A stretch of DNA of 6,907 bases, taken from NCBI GenBank assembly GCA_003221375.1, contig QHRI01000295.1:1-6907 (forward strand). Reading direction: 5' to 3'. This document shows positions 6,638 through 6,907 of this stretch, piece after piece. This DNA is from Verrucomicrobiota bacterium (GTDB lineage: Bacteria > Verrucomicrobiota > Verrucomicrobiia > Chthoniobacterales > UBA10450). The notes below the pieces were generated by a model that saw nothing but the letters and a program-made list of their open reading frames with translations, searched no databases and had not been told where the DNA came from. Numbering within the stretch: the first letter of the stretch is position 1; every line of letters begins with the position of its first letter. A program made the translations under genes and the position numbers.

Positions 6638-6672
6638 GATTGCGGAATGCAGATTGACGATTGCGAATTGCA
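6638..6672. repeat. Degenerate GATTGCG heptamer array
   Basis: Five contiguous seven-base units, GATTGCG, GAATGCA, GATTGAC, GATTGCG and AATTGCA, lie immediately upstream of the helicase ATG (6632) on the minus strand. It has the same period and a related unit to the array at 4561. On the minus strand it reads as an open peptide (NRQSAFRNR), which extends the helicase frame spuriously to a TTG at 6686. Confidence 0.75.
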
Positions 6673-6694
6673 AGGAACCGCAGCAAGCATCTCA

Positions 6695-6710
6695 GCGCAA
6701 ATCCTTGCGC
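6695..6710 (-). terminator. Hairpin downstream of the pbpC-like gene, possible weak terminator
   Basis: GCGCAA (6695-6700) and TTGCGC (6705-6710) form a perfect six-base stem with a four-base loop, 33-48 bases past the minus-strand stop at 6743. No U-tract follows it on the minus strand, so termination would be weak or factor-dependent. Confidence 0.35.
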
Positions 6711-6742
6711 GAATCACCCCTTTTGCAGTCGGCGTGCGTCTT

Positions 6743-6907
6743 CTATTGCACCGTTACCGCGCACGACCCGGCGCGACCATGATCGTCCAGGGCGGTGAGT
6801 TCGTAACTGCCAGGCGCTGCTTTCCATGTAACGACGTCCTGCGGATTGGTCCTGGCAATGAATGTGTTGCCCGCGAACCAATAAATCTCGCGCACGTCGG
6901 CATCTGT
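6743..6907 (-). CDS. pbpC: Penicillin-binding protein 1C C-terminal fragment (partial at window edge)
   Basis: The last 54 codons of a gene entering from the right edge on the minus strand, ending at TAG 6743-6745. The peptide (from TDADVREIYWFAGNTFIA through TWKAAPGSYELTALDDHG to the end SCAVTVQ) has the beta-sandwich pattern of the PBP1C C-terminal domain: a W-F/L-x-G-x-x-I-A turn, then a W...PG.Y.LT..D..G strand pair, then a short final strand. PBP1C is a periplasmic, membrane-anchored bifunctional peptidoglycan glycosyltransferase/transpeptidase. The catalytic domains lie outside the window, so the assignment rests on this tail alone; another protein with an Ig-like C-terminal domain is possible. 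It is co-directional with the helicase gene, 110 bases upstream of its start. Confidence 0.62.
   Translation of the reverse strand, partial: TDADVREIYWFAGNTFIARTNPQDVVTWKAAPGSYELTALDDHGRAGSCAVTVQ

Overview
The window looks like a piece of a soil- or freshwater-type Verrucomicrobium (Chthoniobacterales-like). This is an inference from three things seen in the sequence. First, there is a stand-alone UVR-motif protein of a kind I associate with that phylum. Second, there are intergenic seven-base arrays of the GAATGAC and GATTGCG type. Third, there are REP-like GC-rich palindromes, two of which begin TGTAGCC. No RNA genes, CRISPR arrays, insertion sequences or phage genes were seen, and no gene-free stretch exceeds about 200 bases.

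Layout. (1) 63-962, minus: a complete XerD-type tyrosine recombinase. (2) 963-1065: a divergent intergenic region with a perfect palindrome. (3) 1066-1818, plus: a UVR-motif protein of unknown function. (4) 1819-2019: an intergenic region dominated by a two-hairpin repeat element at 1883-1960. (5) 2020-2886, plus: a two-domain thiosulfate sulfurtransferase (rhodanese) of the mycobacterial CysA2/CysA3 type. (6) 2946-4555, minus: a 4-alpha-glucanotransferase (malQ, GH77) broken by a missing internal segment plus frameshift near 3602. (7) 4556-4664: a spacer with a GAATGAC heptamer array and a hairpin. (8) 4665-6632, minus: a UvrD/PcrA-type helicase that is in frame throughout but lacks motif VI. 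(9) 6633-6742: a spacer with a second heptamer array and a hairpin. (10) 6743-6907, minus: the 3' end of a gene whose product resembles the C-terminal domain of penicillin-binding protein 1C.

The genes are mostly housekeeping: chromosome dimer resolution, DNA repair, sulfur transfer, glycogen/maltodextrin metabolism and cell wall. They do not form an obvious single pathway. pbpC, the helicase and malQ run in the same direction with about 110-base spacers, and each spacer carries a heptamer array.

The most notable observations are two. Both malQ and the helicase appear to have lost roughly 30 codons of highly conserved sequence, at a catalytic region in each. Also, REP-like palindromes lie inside the helicase coding sequence in frame. 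I see no convincing new multi-gene system; the interest lies in the repeats and in the paired deletions, which may be real decay or an assembly artefact.
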